Notes under the pieces: model-generated
Seen by the model: only the letters and a program-made list of their open reading frames with translations
Told to the model about the DNA's origin: nothing
The model's database searches: none
Shown: one piece after another, positions 11,603 through 23,058 of the stretch
How positions within the stretch are numbered: the stretch's first letter is position 1
Layout: every line of letters begins with the position of its first letter
Program-made: the position numbers and the translations under genes
Source: Letharia columbiana
Lineage: Eukaryota > Ascomycota > Lecanoromycetes > Lecanorales > Parmeliaceae
Assembly: GCF_014066305.1 (NCBI RefSeq)
Contig: NW_023501061.1
Span: forward strand, 310,001-374,000
Reading direction: 5' to 3'
DNA length: 64,000 nt

Positions 11603-12452
11603 TTGAACACCATGAAGAAGGCTTCCCTCAAGTAGCGGTGTTCCTAAACAGCGACGGAGATAATCTCATCAATCGAAAATTTGGCAACATACATGCTAGA
11701 CTACTTCTGTACCGTCAAGATGAAATCGCCGAATTGGAACGCAAATTTCTGGATATGGACCGCAAGGATGGGAAGAGCTGCCCACTCGCTTTGAAGTCGA
11801 GAGGAACAGACGGATGTCGTACCCTGCCGTATTCCCGGAAGTCATCGACGGAAATAATAGAGGTGAAAAGCAGAGAATAACGTACGATTTGTGTATCTGT
11901 GAACCTCATAAAGGCTCTAACGCTGCTTCCTAGATGATCTTATTGTCAGAATGCGGTCGTTTGTATCTTTGCCTGCACGACGTCCACTCACATCCAAAGT
12001 CTTTGCAACTTGGATGCTAGATCAGAAGCCTCTATACAATAAGGAGATGAGTTTCTTAGAACAAAGTTCCGACCTCATCACACCTGTTGAAGGTCAGGAA
12101 CGTGGGTGGCTCGACGGTGTCGCTAAGAAACTACTAGCTTGGTGCACATCGATGAACGTATTGCACGTTGACTATCCCTTTTGTGTTCATGTCATGATTG
12201 ACCAATGCTTACCCAGTCTAAGGCATTATCAATTTCCCCGGAACGACGCATGAGAAGCTATGAAAGGTACATTCGGCTGCTAACGAAACACCACATCGAT
12301 ATCATAGTACGGCTCATTGTCACAATCACTACTGTGAGCTTGCTCATGTCAGCTTCCGCTGTGCTATATGTCTTGCCTGAGCACCGCGCTTTGAAGATCG
12401 TCTTAATATTGCTCTTTTTTTGTTTTCAGCTCGGCATGGACTGTGGTTACTA
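11603..12452 (+). pseudogene. DUF6594 family membrane protein, copy A, frame-damaged
   Basis: The text GFPQVAVFLNSDGD, then HARLLLYRQDEIAELERKF, then DDLIVRMRSFVSLP and GWLDGVAKKLL is the conserved order of the fungal DUF6594 family. A C-terminal pair of hydrophobic helices follows (IIVRLIVTITTVSLL, then SAVLYV.. and IVLILLFFCF). An intron at 12150-12210 (GTATTG..CCCAG) joins in phase. The copy is damaged. The frame of the exon ending at 11862 is out of phase with the next exon, which starts at 11934 after a good acceptor; a shift somewhere in 11750-11830 would repair it. The last helix also runs out of frame near 12430. The family has no established biochemical function. A related, apparently intact copy sits at 53.3-54.3 kb on the other strand. 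No functional start was found. Confidence 0.5.
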
Positions 12453-13061
12453 AAGCGTACGTTCCGCGCCTCGGTTTACCTGCAGTCCATTCTGTGGTCA
12501 ATCAGTGTGGAAGAGGAGAGGACTCATGGTATTCTAGAAAGAGACGAAAGCAAAAACGCTGCTACCGCTGCCTAAGTGAAACCATGTTCCCTACTCTTGC
12601 ATTCCTCGATAATCTTGAATGCCAACACTCCCATGATGTGAAGTAATATCTTGTTTACTACGCAGAGCAATCCAACCCTGGTACTGTGCCTAACGTGTTG
12701 CCAAGGTTTCTAGATTTTTGTGACATCTCGCGAACTGCCACCTGGGCAGATTGGTATGCTTACCTCGTTATGCGTTCACTCGGCCGATTATGTATACCGT
12801 CGTCTTCTGGCTGACATGTGTGGTATTAGTGGTATTCATCTCCAATTTCTCGTCGTGAGGAACAACTCTATCGGAGATTCATGCCACACGTGGCACCTCA
12901 ACGGCAGCCGAGGCAGAAGAGGATATCGTCTCGACAGTGGCAAGACGCTTATACGATCTCATGATACCTCAGCTGTCCATCTCGAATAACGATCTCTACT
13001 TGCCACAACAAATCTGTCGGTCCACCCTAGCTATTTTAGAAACTTATCGCTACGTGTTAGC
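12453..13061. other. Unresolved region with a C-terminus-like ORF
   Basis: On the plus strand a frame from about 12875 to 13074 encodes acidic then helical text (AEAEEDIVSTVARRLYDLM, then LPQQICRSTLAILETYRYVL) before a stop. It reads like the end of a real protein, but no upstream exon or start could be found and the family is unknown. Other ORFs in this stretch overlap it in different frames. Confidence 0.25.
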
Positions 13062-13485
13062 CTATACCTCATGATTGTCTTGTCGAACAAGAATCAACAC
13101 CCCCGAAGAATATCCCATGAATCTTCGAAAATGCTCATCCTTCCATCCCATCAAACCTCTCAGCACCGCAGCAGCTTCTCCATCCGACAAGCCTCCTACA
13201 AGCCTCAATGTCTTCGCAGGAGCTGGCAGAACACCAGCGAGATGCTCGGGTTCCACCAAAGCGACACGTCCGCCGACCCGCTCCCCGTGAGTTTTTTCTC
13301 GGGACTCCAACCTGTGAGTACCCAACATCTTCATCAGGGGTACTGTCGTCGGCGCCGTCGACCTCTTCGAATGTCATCGCTGTCTCAAGCTTCAAGGTCT
13401 CCAGATTTTCGAAAGCGCGGAGGTTCCCTGTGAACGGTTCTCCGTGTCTGAATTGCACCGTGTAGATGTCAATCGAGCTGGACAT
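13062..13485 (-). pseudogene. Hypothetical protein, one frameshift
   Basis: On the minus strand an ORF starts at 13485 with MSSSIDIYTVQFRHGEPFTG and reads well through KLETAMTFEEVDGADDSTPD. Near 13275, at a run of six A residues (GAGAAAAAACTC), the sensible text moves to the neighbouring frame. There it continues as GGRVALVEPEHLAGVLPAP and KTLRLVGGLSDGEAAAVLRG and ends at 13062. No GT..AG intron of plausible length bridges the two, so a one-base indel (biological or sequencing) is the simplest explanation. The joined product would be about 140 aa. I do not recognise a domain. Confidence 0.4.
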
Positions 13486-13712
13486 GGCTTCTGCTGGCGA
13501 ATGGTTGGGAATGCCTAGAGATCAGCGCCGATGCGTAAGGACTTTCCAGCCTCATGGGCCATCCGACGGAGCGTAGCTTAAAAATTTATGAGTCACAATT
13601 CATGGAAACATAGGCTATTGAGCAAGACTTCGGGACTTATGAGTATTCTTTCTTTTACTCCTGTACTTCTCGCACCAGTCGGGATCTAAACTTTATACCG
13701 CAGAGTACCCCT

Positions 13713-15423
13713 CTATATCTCGGCTTTGCTCTCTGATATGACCATCTCAGCAGTGTCTACAAGGATCTCAAATGCGCGTCTCAGATGCGCCTCGTCAGCC
13801 TTCTCGTTCGCACTCACAATCCTGATGGAGTAAATGCCCTTAACAACACTACTGGTCAAGAATATCTCGCCGGCGGCGTTGATGCTTTCATAGATCTTCT
13901 TCGTCAACGCATTCGTGCGATCTCGATTTTCTTCACTTGTGGAAGGGAGAGTGTTGGAAGTTGCCACGCCATCCGTCACCCTCGGCTCTGTCATGCCATC
14001 GGGCAGTGTGCCCTTTGACCGAGCTGGCAGAGCAATTGTAATCACGGTGAGCGCAAAAGCCGGTGGCGTCACAATTTCCCACAGATCATCCCTTTCTCTA
14101 ACCCACGCGGCAAATTTCTCGCCCATGACGATATGCTTCCGAATGTGCGCCTTGAGCCCATTAACTCCATATGAACGGAGAACAAACCAGATCTTCAATG
14201 CACGGAAACGACGGCCCAGTGGGATCTGCCAATCACGATAGTCGGTCACGAGGCCGGAGTCTGAGAAAGGATTGCGGAGATAAGAGGGAGTGATGCTAAG
14301 GGCAGATGTCAGATCGGCGCGGGTACGGACGTAGAGGCAGCTGGCATCAAAATTCGTGAGGAGCCATTTGTGCATGTTTATGTTGAAGCTGTCGAAGGCG
14401 GCAAACTGGTCCGCTATATGCTGGTATTCGTCAAGAACGAGAGCCGCGCCGGCATAAACCGCGTCTACGTGGACCCAGATCCTTGTGGACACGTGGGCTT
14501 TTCTCAGAGTCTCCGCGATCTCATAGAACTGATCCGTGGCGCAGGTTCCTGTGGTGCCAAGAGTGGTCGTCAGGTAAAAGGGCTCGAGACCGTCGCGTGC
14601 GTACTCATCTAACGCCATGCGTAAACCATCCCCCGTCAAAGCAAGGCCGTCTTCCATCCGCGTTGGAATAGACTTGTAGCGGACGCCAGCGATCAAGGCT
14701 GCTTTTGCTGTGCTGCTATGGCTTTGCTCGCTACCAAGAGCGATCAGGCGTCCTCGAGTACAGTTCATTTTCTCTTCTCTCTCTTTCCCCTCAAGTCCTT
14801 CACAAGCTTGATTCAGGTACCTTTCCCTCGCGGCAACCATGACCGTGACAATTGCTTCGCTTGCACTTCCTTGTATCACCCCTCCACCTTTTCCTTCGCT
14901 CAGGAAGCAGTCTGGGAGGTGCAGTATGTGCGCTAGCCAGTCGAGGACTATCGTCTCAAGCTCGGTGACCGCAGGTGAACATAGCCAATTGAAAGCTGGT
15001 GCCGTGAATGCTGCAGAGTAGAGTTCGCCGAGCATCGAAGGATAGGTTGTGTTTGCAGGGTAGAAGGCCATGAAGTTAGGGGATTGCCTTGGTCACGCTC
15101 AGCTTGAGCATTCGCGTGTTCGATGGCCTATGGTAGAGAGCATAATGTACCAATGGGTCAGACCGGGCATGATCTTCGCTTCGATGTCCTTCTGTATGTC
15201 CTCCCATTTTTCTCCTTCGACTGGCGGAGCCGGGGGCAACAACTTGCGTAGATAGCCTGGTTCAACGTTGGAGACAACACGGCGGTCTTGAACAGTGTCG
15301 AAGTAGTCAATGACTGGGATGGGATGAGCTGATAGGACTTGTGCTTGGGAAGTCGCAAGTTAGCAGGAGCTTACTCTCGTCTACTGCTGAGTGCGCTGCT
15401 TTGCGGAACTCTTCAGAATTCAT
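13713..15423 (-). CDS. PLP-dependent aromatic/L-amino-acid decarboxylase (group II)
   Basis: Three exons: 15423-15375, 15313-15151 and 15087-13713, with introns 15374-15314 and 15150-15088 (GT..AG), giving 528 aa. The start MNSEEFRKAAHSAVDE leads into DYFDTVQDRRVVSNVEPGYL, the usual N-terminus of aromatic amino-acid decarboxylases, then FMAFYPANTTYPSMLGE. PLP-site features: WVHVDAVYAGAAL (the Asp that pairs with the pyridine N) and NINMHKWLLTNFD with the Schiff-base Lys near residue 311. The family removes CO2 from Tyr, Trp, DOPA or Phe to form amines in the cytosol; the substrate here cannot be told. No tailoring enzyme lies beside it, so there is no sign of a biosynthetic cluster. A MITE-like element sits about 200 nt upstream of its start codon. 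Confidence 0.9.
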
Positions 15424-15626
15424 GCCGGCCCAGTGAGAATGAAAATTCGAAAAAGTTCGAGAGCTATGTATAGGACTTCCAATAGAGGCGCCCTTACTTC
15501 TGCGATACAATAGGCTTTGGATAAATACTCATGAGACGTCACTGTGGTTCGTCGCACCCGCTTTCGGGGATAAAGGGAGGCTTCTGTTAAAGCCGTTCAG
15601 CGGTAGAAGCACATGACTTGCGGGGG

Positions 15627-15855
15627 CTCGCGGGTAAAAAAAAAGCCTGCACACGTCAAGCAATCCTTCTACCTTTACTAACTGAAATAATACCTTTAAT
15701 ACCCTCTTCACAAGCTAATACTTTCCATGAGAGTTGTTGTTTGTGCTAATATCTATATATTCCAGAGTAAAATCTTCTTAATAGGACCTTTCGTTCGCAA
15801 ATTGTGTTAGATTTGTAGATTTTGAGGGTGTGCAGGCTTTTTTTTCACCCGCGAG
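15627..15855. mobile_element. MITE-like element with 28-bp terminal inverted repeats
   Basis: The left end (15627-15654) and the right end (15828-15855) are inverted copies that match at 27 of 28 positions. Each carries CTCGCGGGT, an A8-A9 run and GCCTGCACAC. The element is about 229 bp, has no ORF, and its interior is AT-rich. Both flanks carry GGGGG in the same orientation (15622-15626 and 15856-15860), a possible target-site duplication. The small size, long terminal repeats and absence of coding capacity fit a non-autonomous DNA transposon; the superfamily is not identifiable from this copy. Confidence 0.75.
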
Positions 15856-15860
15856 GGGGG

Positions 15861-16502
15861 ATACCTGATCCATACCTAAAGTACGAAGTGCTCCCGATCA
15901 CGTGTAAGTATCAAAGAAGAACCTGGCCGCCCGGCCATGATCGGATATCCATCTGAGACCCCTGGACTTCCATTGAATTAGGAACGAATGGCAATCGGTG
16001 CCCAGTCACTGTAGCTGGAACCCAATTTGGCCGCCGGCTCCCTCCATTTTGATCACTTATCATAAAGCTACTAGAGGCAGGCGTACCTAGGTTGGAAAGT
16101 ACCTAGATATTCTAAAGTAGAGGCTCGGCGTTATCTATTCTTAGTTCAGTAATATATCACTATTTAGTGCTACACGCTGTCAGCCCTAAACACCTCGGAA
16201 TTCTATCGTTTCCCTCGAATCTCACGTTTTACCTTGCTACCAACCCTTTGCAGTGCGGTTATTTGGCCACATATAATTGTCCAATGATCGAGTAGGTCTG
16301 ACCTGACGTCACATGTCATATGACAAATCCGCATCTCTAAAGATTAGGCAACCTTTGACGTACGCAGGGAGCAGCAACAAAGAAGCAAGGGGGACCAATA
16401 ACATAAAGACCTAACGTGTCCCACCGACGACCCTGTCAGATACGTTGGAATATCACACCGAAAGCAAGAACACAAAGGCAAAGATACCAAGAAACACTCG
16501 AA
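15861..16502. other. Intergenic region between the decarboxylase and the DUF427 gene
   Basis: About 640 nt between the inverted-repeat element and the DUF427 start codon. No coding text and no further repeat recognised; it presumably includes the DUF427 promoter. Confidence 0.4.
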
Positions 16503-16955
16503 ATGCCTCACGCCACCGCCACCTTCAATGGCAAAGTTATTGCGGAAACCGATAACTGGGAATATGTCGAGGGGAACATATACGTAAAATGACACCGTTC
16601 CTTGGTAGACTTCAGTGCTGACGATATTAGTTTCCACCCAGCTCTGTAGACCAGTCGGTCCTCAGCAAGGCTAAGCTGACTACCAAGTGTCCTTGGAAAG
16701 GCATAGCTTCATATTACAACATCACCGTCGATGGTATGCATAGACAACCATTCGAGTGCGAGATCAAAAGCTGACACAGAGAACCCATAGGAAAGGAAGC
16801 AAAAGACGCCGCCTGGTACTATCCAGAGACCATCACCGACAAAGCTGCTCCAATCAAGGACCACGTTGCCTTTTGTAGGTAGAATGAGGCTTCGAGAAAG
16901 AGAGTATGCTGACGGTTTCTTAGACAAAACGAAGGTCGAGATCAATTCCGAGTAA
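16503..16955 (+). CDS. DUF427 domain protein
   Basis: Four small exons (16503-16583, 16631-16733, 16791-16874, 16924-16955) join in phase through GT..AG introns of 47-57 nt and give 99 aa. The text MPHATATFNGKVIAETDNWE, then NIYFPPSSVD, KCPWKGIASYYNITVDG and KDAAWYYPE is the compact beta-rich DUF427 fold (Pfam NTP_transf_9), including the CPWKG core and the AWYYPEP-like strand. Proteins of this family are widespread in bacteria and fungi; their biochemical role is not established, so I give none. Every exon is under 110 nt and the whole gene was invisible as a long ORF; the minus-strand ORFs over it are shadows. It is followed by NSE1 on the same strand after about 400 nt. Confidence 0.88.
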
Positions 16956-17358
16956 GATACAGACCTCGACATGTATGTTTAGAGGCTCAGACAGCGGCAA
17001 AGCCAAAGCAAAGGAATGGGCTGTTGCGTTGTTTCTTGAGCTTGAAGATCAGGAGTCATGATCTGAATCCTGTTGTATTCAGTAGTTCTCAAAATAATAA
17101 TATTTTCGAAACGAGTCTGCAAATTGTAGCTTAGCAGGTAACATCTTGAATAAACAAAATTGCGCATTGTGTAATTAATGATTATATGATTGCATCGCGA
17201 ACAACAGGAGAAAAGAAGTCAGACATGGGTGGAACTATGGAGCGCCAAGCATTTGACGCTACCCACGCGACGCGTCTACCCGTCAATTTGTGTCACTCAA
17301 GTACTGCATTTCGCCTTTTCCATCCAGCATAAGTTGAAGTGACCTTGCCAGGTTCAAT
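16956..17358. other. Intergenic region upstream of NSE1
   Basis: About 400 nt with the DUF427 3' flank and the NSE1 promoter. No gene or repeat seen. Confidence 0.5.
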
Positions 17359-18463
17359 ATGGCAGACAATGCGGATAGTCAATACAACAACAGCAATCGT
17401 GCTTTCTTACAAGCTTTCATAGCTCGTTCGACCCTTACCTTTGACGAAGCCAAACCATTATTAGCGGCCATTTTCACAGCCCACGGTGAGCCTTTAGGAC
17501 TCTCCAAGGCGAGAACCGAAACGAACTCCTTACTGACTGTTGAAAGAGAAACGAGAGACTTTCCCCGAAGATGTCACCCAAGCCGACTTCAATTCCTACA
17601 TCTCCGCCGCCAACAATGCCATCTCCCCCTTCGACCTTGAGATCCGCAGCACCTATCACCAAACCACCCGATCTCGCATCTACGCTCTCGTAAATTCAAC
17701 CAGTGATCCCATCACTCAACTAGCGACCATACATACACCCGACGAAATCAGCTTCCTAAAACGGGTCCTCGACGCAATGTTCGAGACGTACAACACGCCA
17801 CGTCATGAAGTCATGGCTATCACATCCATGCAAGCGATCAAGTTGCATAAAACTCTCACAGAAGATGGACCACAGACGCAGAATGGATCTGCAACCCAAG
17901 GAAGTGCAGGACAGAGCCTTACGATGGGCCAGGCGGAGAAGATGATGAAGACCTTGGTTGAGGAGGGATGGCTCGAGAAGAGTATCAAAGGCTTCTACAG
18001 TCTCAGTCCGAGAGCATTGATGGAATTGAGAGGGTGGCTTTGGGAGACATACAATGATCTTGATGAAGATGAGGGGGAAGAGGAAAGGGCGTCGAAGAAG
18101 ATCAAGCAGTGTTTCGCGTGCAAGGAGATCATCACGACGGTAAGCAGGACAGCCCCAATCGCATGTGGTTTCTTCTATTGACTTTCAATCAAGGGTCAGC
18201 GATGTCCTAAGAAAAGCTGCCCATGCCGTTTGCACGATATATGTGTACAGAACTTTTTTCGAACTCAGAGCTCAAAGAAGTGCCCTCTATGCCGAACAGA
18301 CTGGACGGGTAATGACTTCGTTGGTGAGAAAGCGGCTATTTCGACGCAGCACAAGCCTGCGAAGAGGAGGAGCGGTAGCGGAGTCGTGGCCAGAAGGGCA
18401 TCGCCTGTGGCTCTGGAGGAGGATGAGGACGTGGATGAGGCCGGAGACCAGGAAGACGACTAA
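17359..18463 (+). CDS. NSE1: Nse1, RING-type subunit of the SMC5/6 complex
   Basis: Three exons (17359-17485, 17547-18139, 18194-18463) give 329 aa; the introns are 61 and 54 nt. The N-terminal two thirds form the Nse1 winged-helix region, with RAFLQAFIARSTLTFDEAK at residues 14-32 and KMMKTLVEEGWLEKS followed by FYSLSPRALMEL. The C-terminus holds the variant RING: CFACKEIITT continues across the second intron as GQRCPKKSCPCRLHDICV and ends KKCPLCRTDW, supplying the Cys/His ligands. Known role: E3 ligase module, with Nse3 and Nse4, of the SMC5/6 complex in DNA repair in the nucleus. The second intron splits the RING, so translation without splicing would lose it. An acidic tail (EEDEDVDEAGDQEDD) closes the protein. 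Confidence 0.93.
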
Positions 18464-19056
18464 TTCAGGCCTGCGGAACGCTAAAAGAAGACTTTTGATA
18501 AAGGCACGACTGCCTACCGGATATGCCCTCCCAGCCTTTCAGCCTCCCAACCTCCCAACCTGCCGGCTTCCTTTGCCTGTGCGGTCAGTGCAGTAGCAAC
18601 CAAGAGCGATTCAGACGTTGGTCCAACCCCTCTCCGTCAGGAAGCCTTAAGAGCAATCAACTAACGCCCCAGGCCAAGGCCAAGGCCAAATGCTATTGGT
18701 TTCGCTAACAATGGCCTTTTCAAGCTTAGCTCCAAGACAATTTTCAGCCTCGAGCTTTCCCCGCACAAGATGGCGGGGAATTTTCCCGCATTTAAGTCCT
18801 TTCACCTGCCCTTTTAGGGCGACGACGATGTCAAGCTGCAGGTCTGAGCTTGAAAGAGCTCGAGAGCTCGCGTTTGACCGGCGTCATGCCGACCGTTTCT
18901 TGGACTCAGGCCGTACAACGTCTGCTTTATATAATATTTCGCACTCCGCACAATGTACAGACATGCTCTCTCGGCGCATCTTTCTCAAGTGCTTTGCCAT
19001 TGAATCGCTGTGACTATTCACAGTCATCTAATCTTTTCAAACCGCCAATCGACATC
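18464..19056. other. Intergenic region and trehalase promoter
   Basis: About 590 nt. It holds a short GGCCAA direct repeat (18672-18689) and a TATA-like TTTATATAATATTT near 18916-18929, about 130 nt upstream of the trehalase start codon. An in-frame Met at 18850 exists, but it would place a long extension before a good signal peptide, so I treat this stretch as 5' leader. Confidence 0.5.
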
Positions 19057-22000
19057 ATGCACTGCCTGCGCTCTTACTTCGTTTCTGCGCTTGCTTTCTC
19101 TCTCTTTGGTTTTGACAGCGATGCGGCAAGCATCACTGCACGACAATCAACGAATATAACCTCAATCACGAGCTCCATATATAATACGCGCTTCGCAAAC
19201 GTGACCTGGGACAACGCCGAATGGCAAGTCCGCACTACTAATCTAGACCAAGGCCATTACCAGTCGCGAATGAGCATTGCTAATGGCTACTTGGGCATCA
19301 ATGTCGCAGCAGCCGGCCCCTTCTTCGAAATCGACCTTCCAGTAGCTGGGGACAACATCAACGGATGGCCTCTCTTCAGCGAAAGACAGACTTTCGCTAC
19401 CATCGCCGGCTTTTTCGATGAGCAGCCTACCACGAATGGGACCAACTTCGAATGGCTCAATCAATATGGAGGAGAAAGCGTCATCAGCGGAGTGCCTCAT
19501 TGGGGTGGTATAGTTGTGGATCTTGGTGCGGGCGTATACCTCGATGCGACTGTGGACAACAGCACCGTCTCCAACTTCAGCTCCACACTCAATGCGAAGG
19601 AAGGTGTTTCGACATGGTCGTATACCTGGAATCCCGCCAACTCGAGCGGCTTGTCATTTAACATAACCTACACCATGTTCGCTCATAAGCTGTACGTCAA
19701 CCAGGGATTTGTGCAACTGGAAATTCAGCCCTCAGCAGATACAAACGTTTCCATCGTCAATGTTCTCGACGGGACAAGCGCCGTTCGCACAAACTTCACC
19801 AGCAGTGGCATGGAGGGAACGCAGATATACTCTGCGGTGACACCATACAATGTTCCCAACGTGACCGCATATATATACGCTACTATGGAAGGCTCAGCTG
19901 AAGTTGACGCTGCTTCACTAGCAATAGTGACCGACAAGCTTTACATAGGAGTCAACCAGTCGAGCATCGCGCAGGCAGCAAATGCTGCTCTGAAAGCAGG
20001 TCAAACAACGACCGTAACGAAGTATGTTGGTGGAGCGACCTCAGATGGGTTTCTGGACCCCCAGAGGACCGCTCAAGGTGCCTGCATGCAAGCTATGGAG
20101 ACAGGTTTCAACAAGTCTTTAGCCATTCATATGGGAGAATGGGCTATTGTGCTCACATCAGACTCTGTCGACAACTACGCTTTCCCTGAGAACGGTACCC
20201 TGCCAAACGATACATATATCATTGAGTCCGCTATCACTGCTGTGCTCAACAATTACTATCTGTTACAAAACACAATAAGCGCAAATGCCCTGTCAAATGC
20301 TAGTAACGCGCCAATTGACACTTGGAGTATCAGCGTTGGAGGCTTGACTTCGGATTCATATGCAGGCGTCGTCTTCTGGGATGCTGAAATCTGGATGCAG
20401 CCGGGTCTCGCGGTTTCGCATCCTCAAGCAGTCAAGCAGATTGCTAATTATCGTGTTGAGAGATACGGGCAGGCAATGGCCAATGCACAGACAGCGTATC
20501 AGTCATCAAAGAATACCACAAGCTTTTCAAGTGATGCTGCAGTCTTCTCTTGGACAAGTGGACGGTATGGGAATTGTACAGGGACTGGGCCTTGCTATGG
20601 TAGTGACTTCTCCAAGACTTTCAAGGCATGATGGGCGCTGATCAGATCATAGACTACGAGTACCACATCAACGGTGACATTGCCCAGGAGTTCGCCAATT
20701 ACTGGGTCGCTTCGGGCGACAGCGAATTCTTCAACTCTTCGCTGTTTCCTATCTATAACTCAATAGCCACCTTCTACTCCGAAGTCGTCACCAAAAACGG
20801 CTCGTCTTATGTTCTGACGAACATGACCGACCCCGATGAGTACGCAAACGGTGTCGACAATGGAGGCTTCACCATGCCTTTGATCGCGGACACACTGACC
20901 AATGCAAATATGTTCCGCCAGATGTTTGGGATGAGCGCCAATGCAACGTTCGAGGACATTGCAGCAAACATCTTCATCTCACGAGACTCCGGAGCGGGCA
21001 TCATCGACGAGTATACAGGGATGAATGGAAGTATTGCGGTCAAGCAGGCAGATGTGGTTTTGGACACATTTCCTCTAAACTACCAGAACAATTATACTGC
21101 GCAAGACTCTTTGAACGACCTTGAGTTCTACGCCGGCAAGCAGTCCTTGGATGGACCGGGCATGACATATGCAATCTTCAGCATCGTCGCTAGTGCGGTC
21201 GATCAGGCAGGATGTTCCTCGTACACATATCAGCAGTACTCTGAGCAGCCGTATGCTCGAGCTCCTTGGTTCCAACTCTCCGAACAGCTCATTGATGACT
21301 ACACCTTGAATGGCGGCACCCATCCAGCCTATCCATTCCTGACCGGACATGGAGGCGCGAATCAAGTCACTGTCTTTGGCTACCTAGGCCTGCGTCTCAC
21401 TCCAGACTTCACTCTCCACGTCGACCCATCGCTACCGCCTCAGATTCCAAATCTCAAGTATCGGACATTCTACTGGCAAGGTTGGCCTATATCTGCCGTC
21501 GCGAACCAGACACACACGACAGTAACCCGGCTGAGCGAGCCCTTCATGACCGCGAACCAGACGTTTGCCAATACTTCAATACCTGTGCAAATTGGCAATA
21601 GCAACTCAACCACCTACCAACTCCTACCCAACGGCACCATCACCCTCCAGAACAGGAACATTGCCAACATCACAGCCGTTGCCGGAAACATCGCTCAATG
21701 TCTTCCCGTCACATCTCCGGACGACTACCAGCCCGGCCAATTTCCCATCTCAGCAGTCGATGGCGCTGCCTCCACAAAATGGCAACCTAACCTTTCTAAT
21801 ACTAGCCAATCGATCACTGTCAGTCTAGCTACCCAAGCCTTCCAACCGGTGACCGGTTTCTTCTTCGATTGGGCCCAGAATCCTCCCACAAATTTCTCAG
21901 TAGTCTTCCACAACGACTCCACTGTGGATGCCTCAGCCGTGACTGCGACGAGTCAATCTAGCGTCCCAGTCAGCATGCCATACAATGCGACGCAGATCAA

Positions 22001-22232
22001 TCTCATCACGCCATACTTGAGCAATACGACGAACGTGACGCTGAGTCCGGCGGTATATAGTGGGAGCTACGCGACACTGATGATTCAGGGCAGCCAAGCG
22101 AACAATGCCACTAACGCAACAGGTGCGACTGTGGCCGAGTGGGCGATCATTGGGAGTCAGAACCAGACGCTGCCGGTAGGTGGATTGGATAAGAGGAGGG
22201 GTGTTGATGTGAGGAAGATGTTGAGGGAGTGA
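19057..22232 (+). CDS. ATH1: Acid trehalase, glycoside hydrolase family 65, secreted
   Basis: Two exons (19057-20599, 20653-22232) joined by a 53-nt intron give 1040 aa. The start at 19057 gives a signal peptide (MHCLRSYFVSALAFSLFGF). The N-terminal GH65 domain contains FANVTWDNAEWQVRTTNLDQ. The catalytic barrel has SISVGGLTSDSYAGVVFWDAE and, exactly across the splice junction, CYDYEYHINGDIA with the general acid Glu near residue 517. There are many Asn-X-Ser/Thr sites, as in secreted acid trehalases. A C-terminal region about residues 880-1010 resembles a carbohydrate-binding, discoidin-like sandwich (SAVDGAASTKWQP). Known role: hydrolyses external or vacuolar trehalose to two glucose. Without the intron the catalytic Glu would be out of frame, which confirms the join. 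The symbol follows the yeast and Aspergillus orthologs. Confidence 0.94.
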
Positions 22233-23058
22233 GCGATTGTTTTGGACACAGAGGTTTGGAAAAGCGATCTGATTAGGGATGAAAATACTGGAATGGGAAA
22301 AAGGAGATGATGGTAGTCCTTGGATAATGTATAGATATTTGGAATAGATGGTGTATTTTGGATGGATACTGAGACGACAAAATCCTCATTTAGTGCAGCC
22401 GCTGTTGCAGTCACAGCTATGAGAGCCAAATAGTAGACGGCTAAATCTCTGCATATTGTCGGGCTCGGGCCCAAGTTGTGCGCCAGAATCGATTTCACAA
22501 CATGACATTTCGTGACGGTCATGCCTAGAAATTTTTATCAAATAACGACAGACATGGTAAAGTTGTCTGCCTTTTAGAAATGTCAGACATTTCCCCTCAA
22601 CAGCAGTCTCTTCTGTTTGACCGAAGGGCACTATTCTGCGTGTGATGCTTACTTGATACCAGCCATGTAGGACGGTTCTGTGGACGTAATGGCCGTGACA
22701 GATCTCTTACTGCGTCTCCCACAAAACCATGGGGCTCTCTTGATTTGGGGTAAGTGTGGGGCTAGGAGAGCTTTTCGATGATAGGGGGAATCCAAATGTT
22801 GTTCAATTTGTGCAGCTGGCCTGATCAATCGTAGGCAAGGCCATTGTCACGATCGAGCGTGGGGGTGTTATAATGTACGCTTCAGGTTGACCAATCTTTC
22901 TCTATCGTGGTCAGCTTCGCAAGAGCTGAACACCTTGTCGACCCTTATTTTCTGCAGTCCTCCCTTCAAGGCCTGAACTCTTACTATTTATATGCTAAGC
23001 GGGGCTTCGTCCGTCAAAGTGAGAGGGAGGTACCCTTCTTTGAAGACGAGAAAGGTGG
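22233..23058. other. Intergenic region downstream of the trehalase gene
   Basis: About 830 nt with the trehalase 3' flank. Minus-strand ORFs here (22157-22631) overlap the trehalase end and look like shadows. No repeat or RNA gene seen. Confidence 0.4.

Noticed and set aside
18850..19056. Upstream in-frame Met for the trehalase at 18850
   Set aside because: It would put 69 residues before a good signal peptide, and a TATA-like box lies inside that stretch.
20600..20652. Trehalase read as two separate genes or a frameshifted pseudogene
   Set aside because: A GT..AG intron of 53 nt joins both parts in phase and rebuilds the catalytic DYEYHINGD motif.
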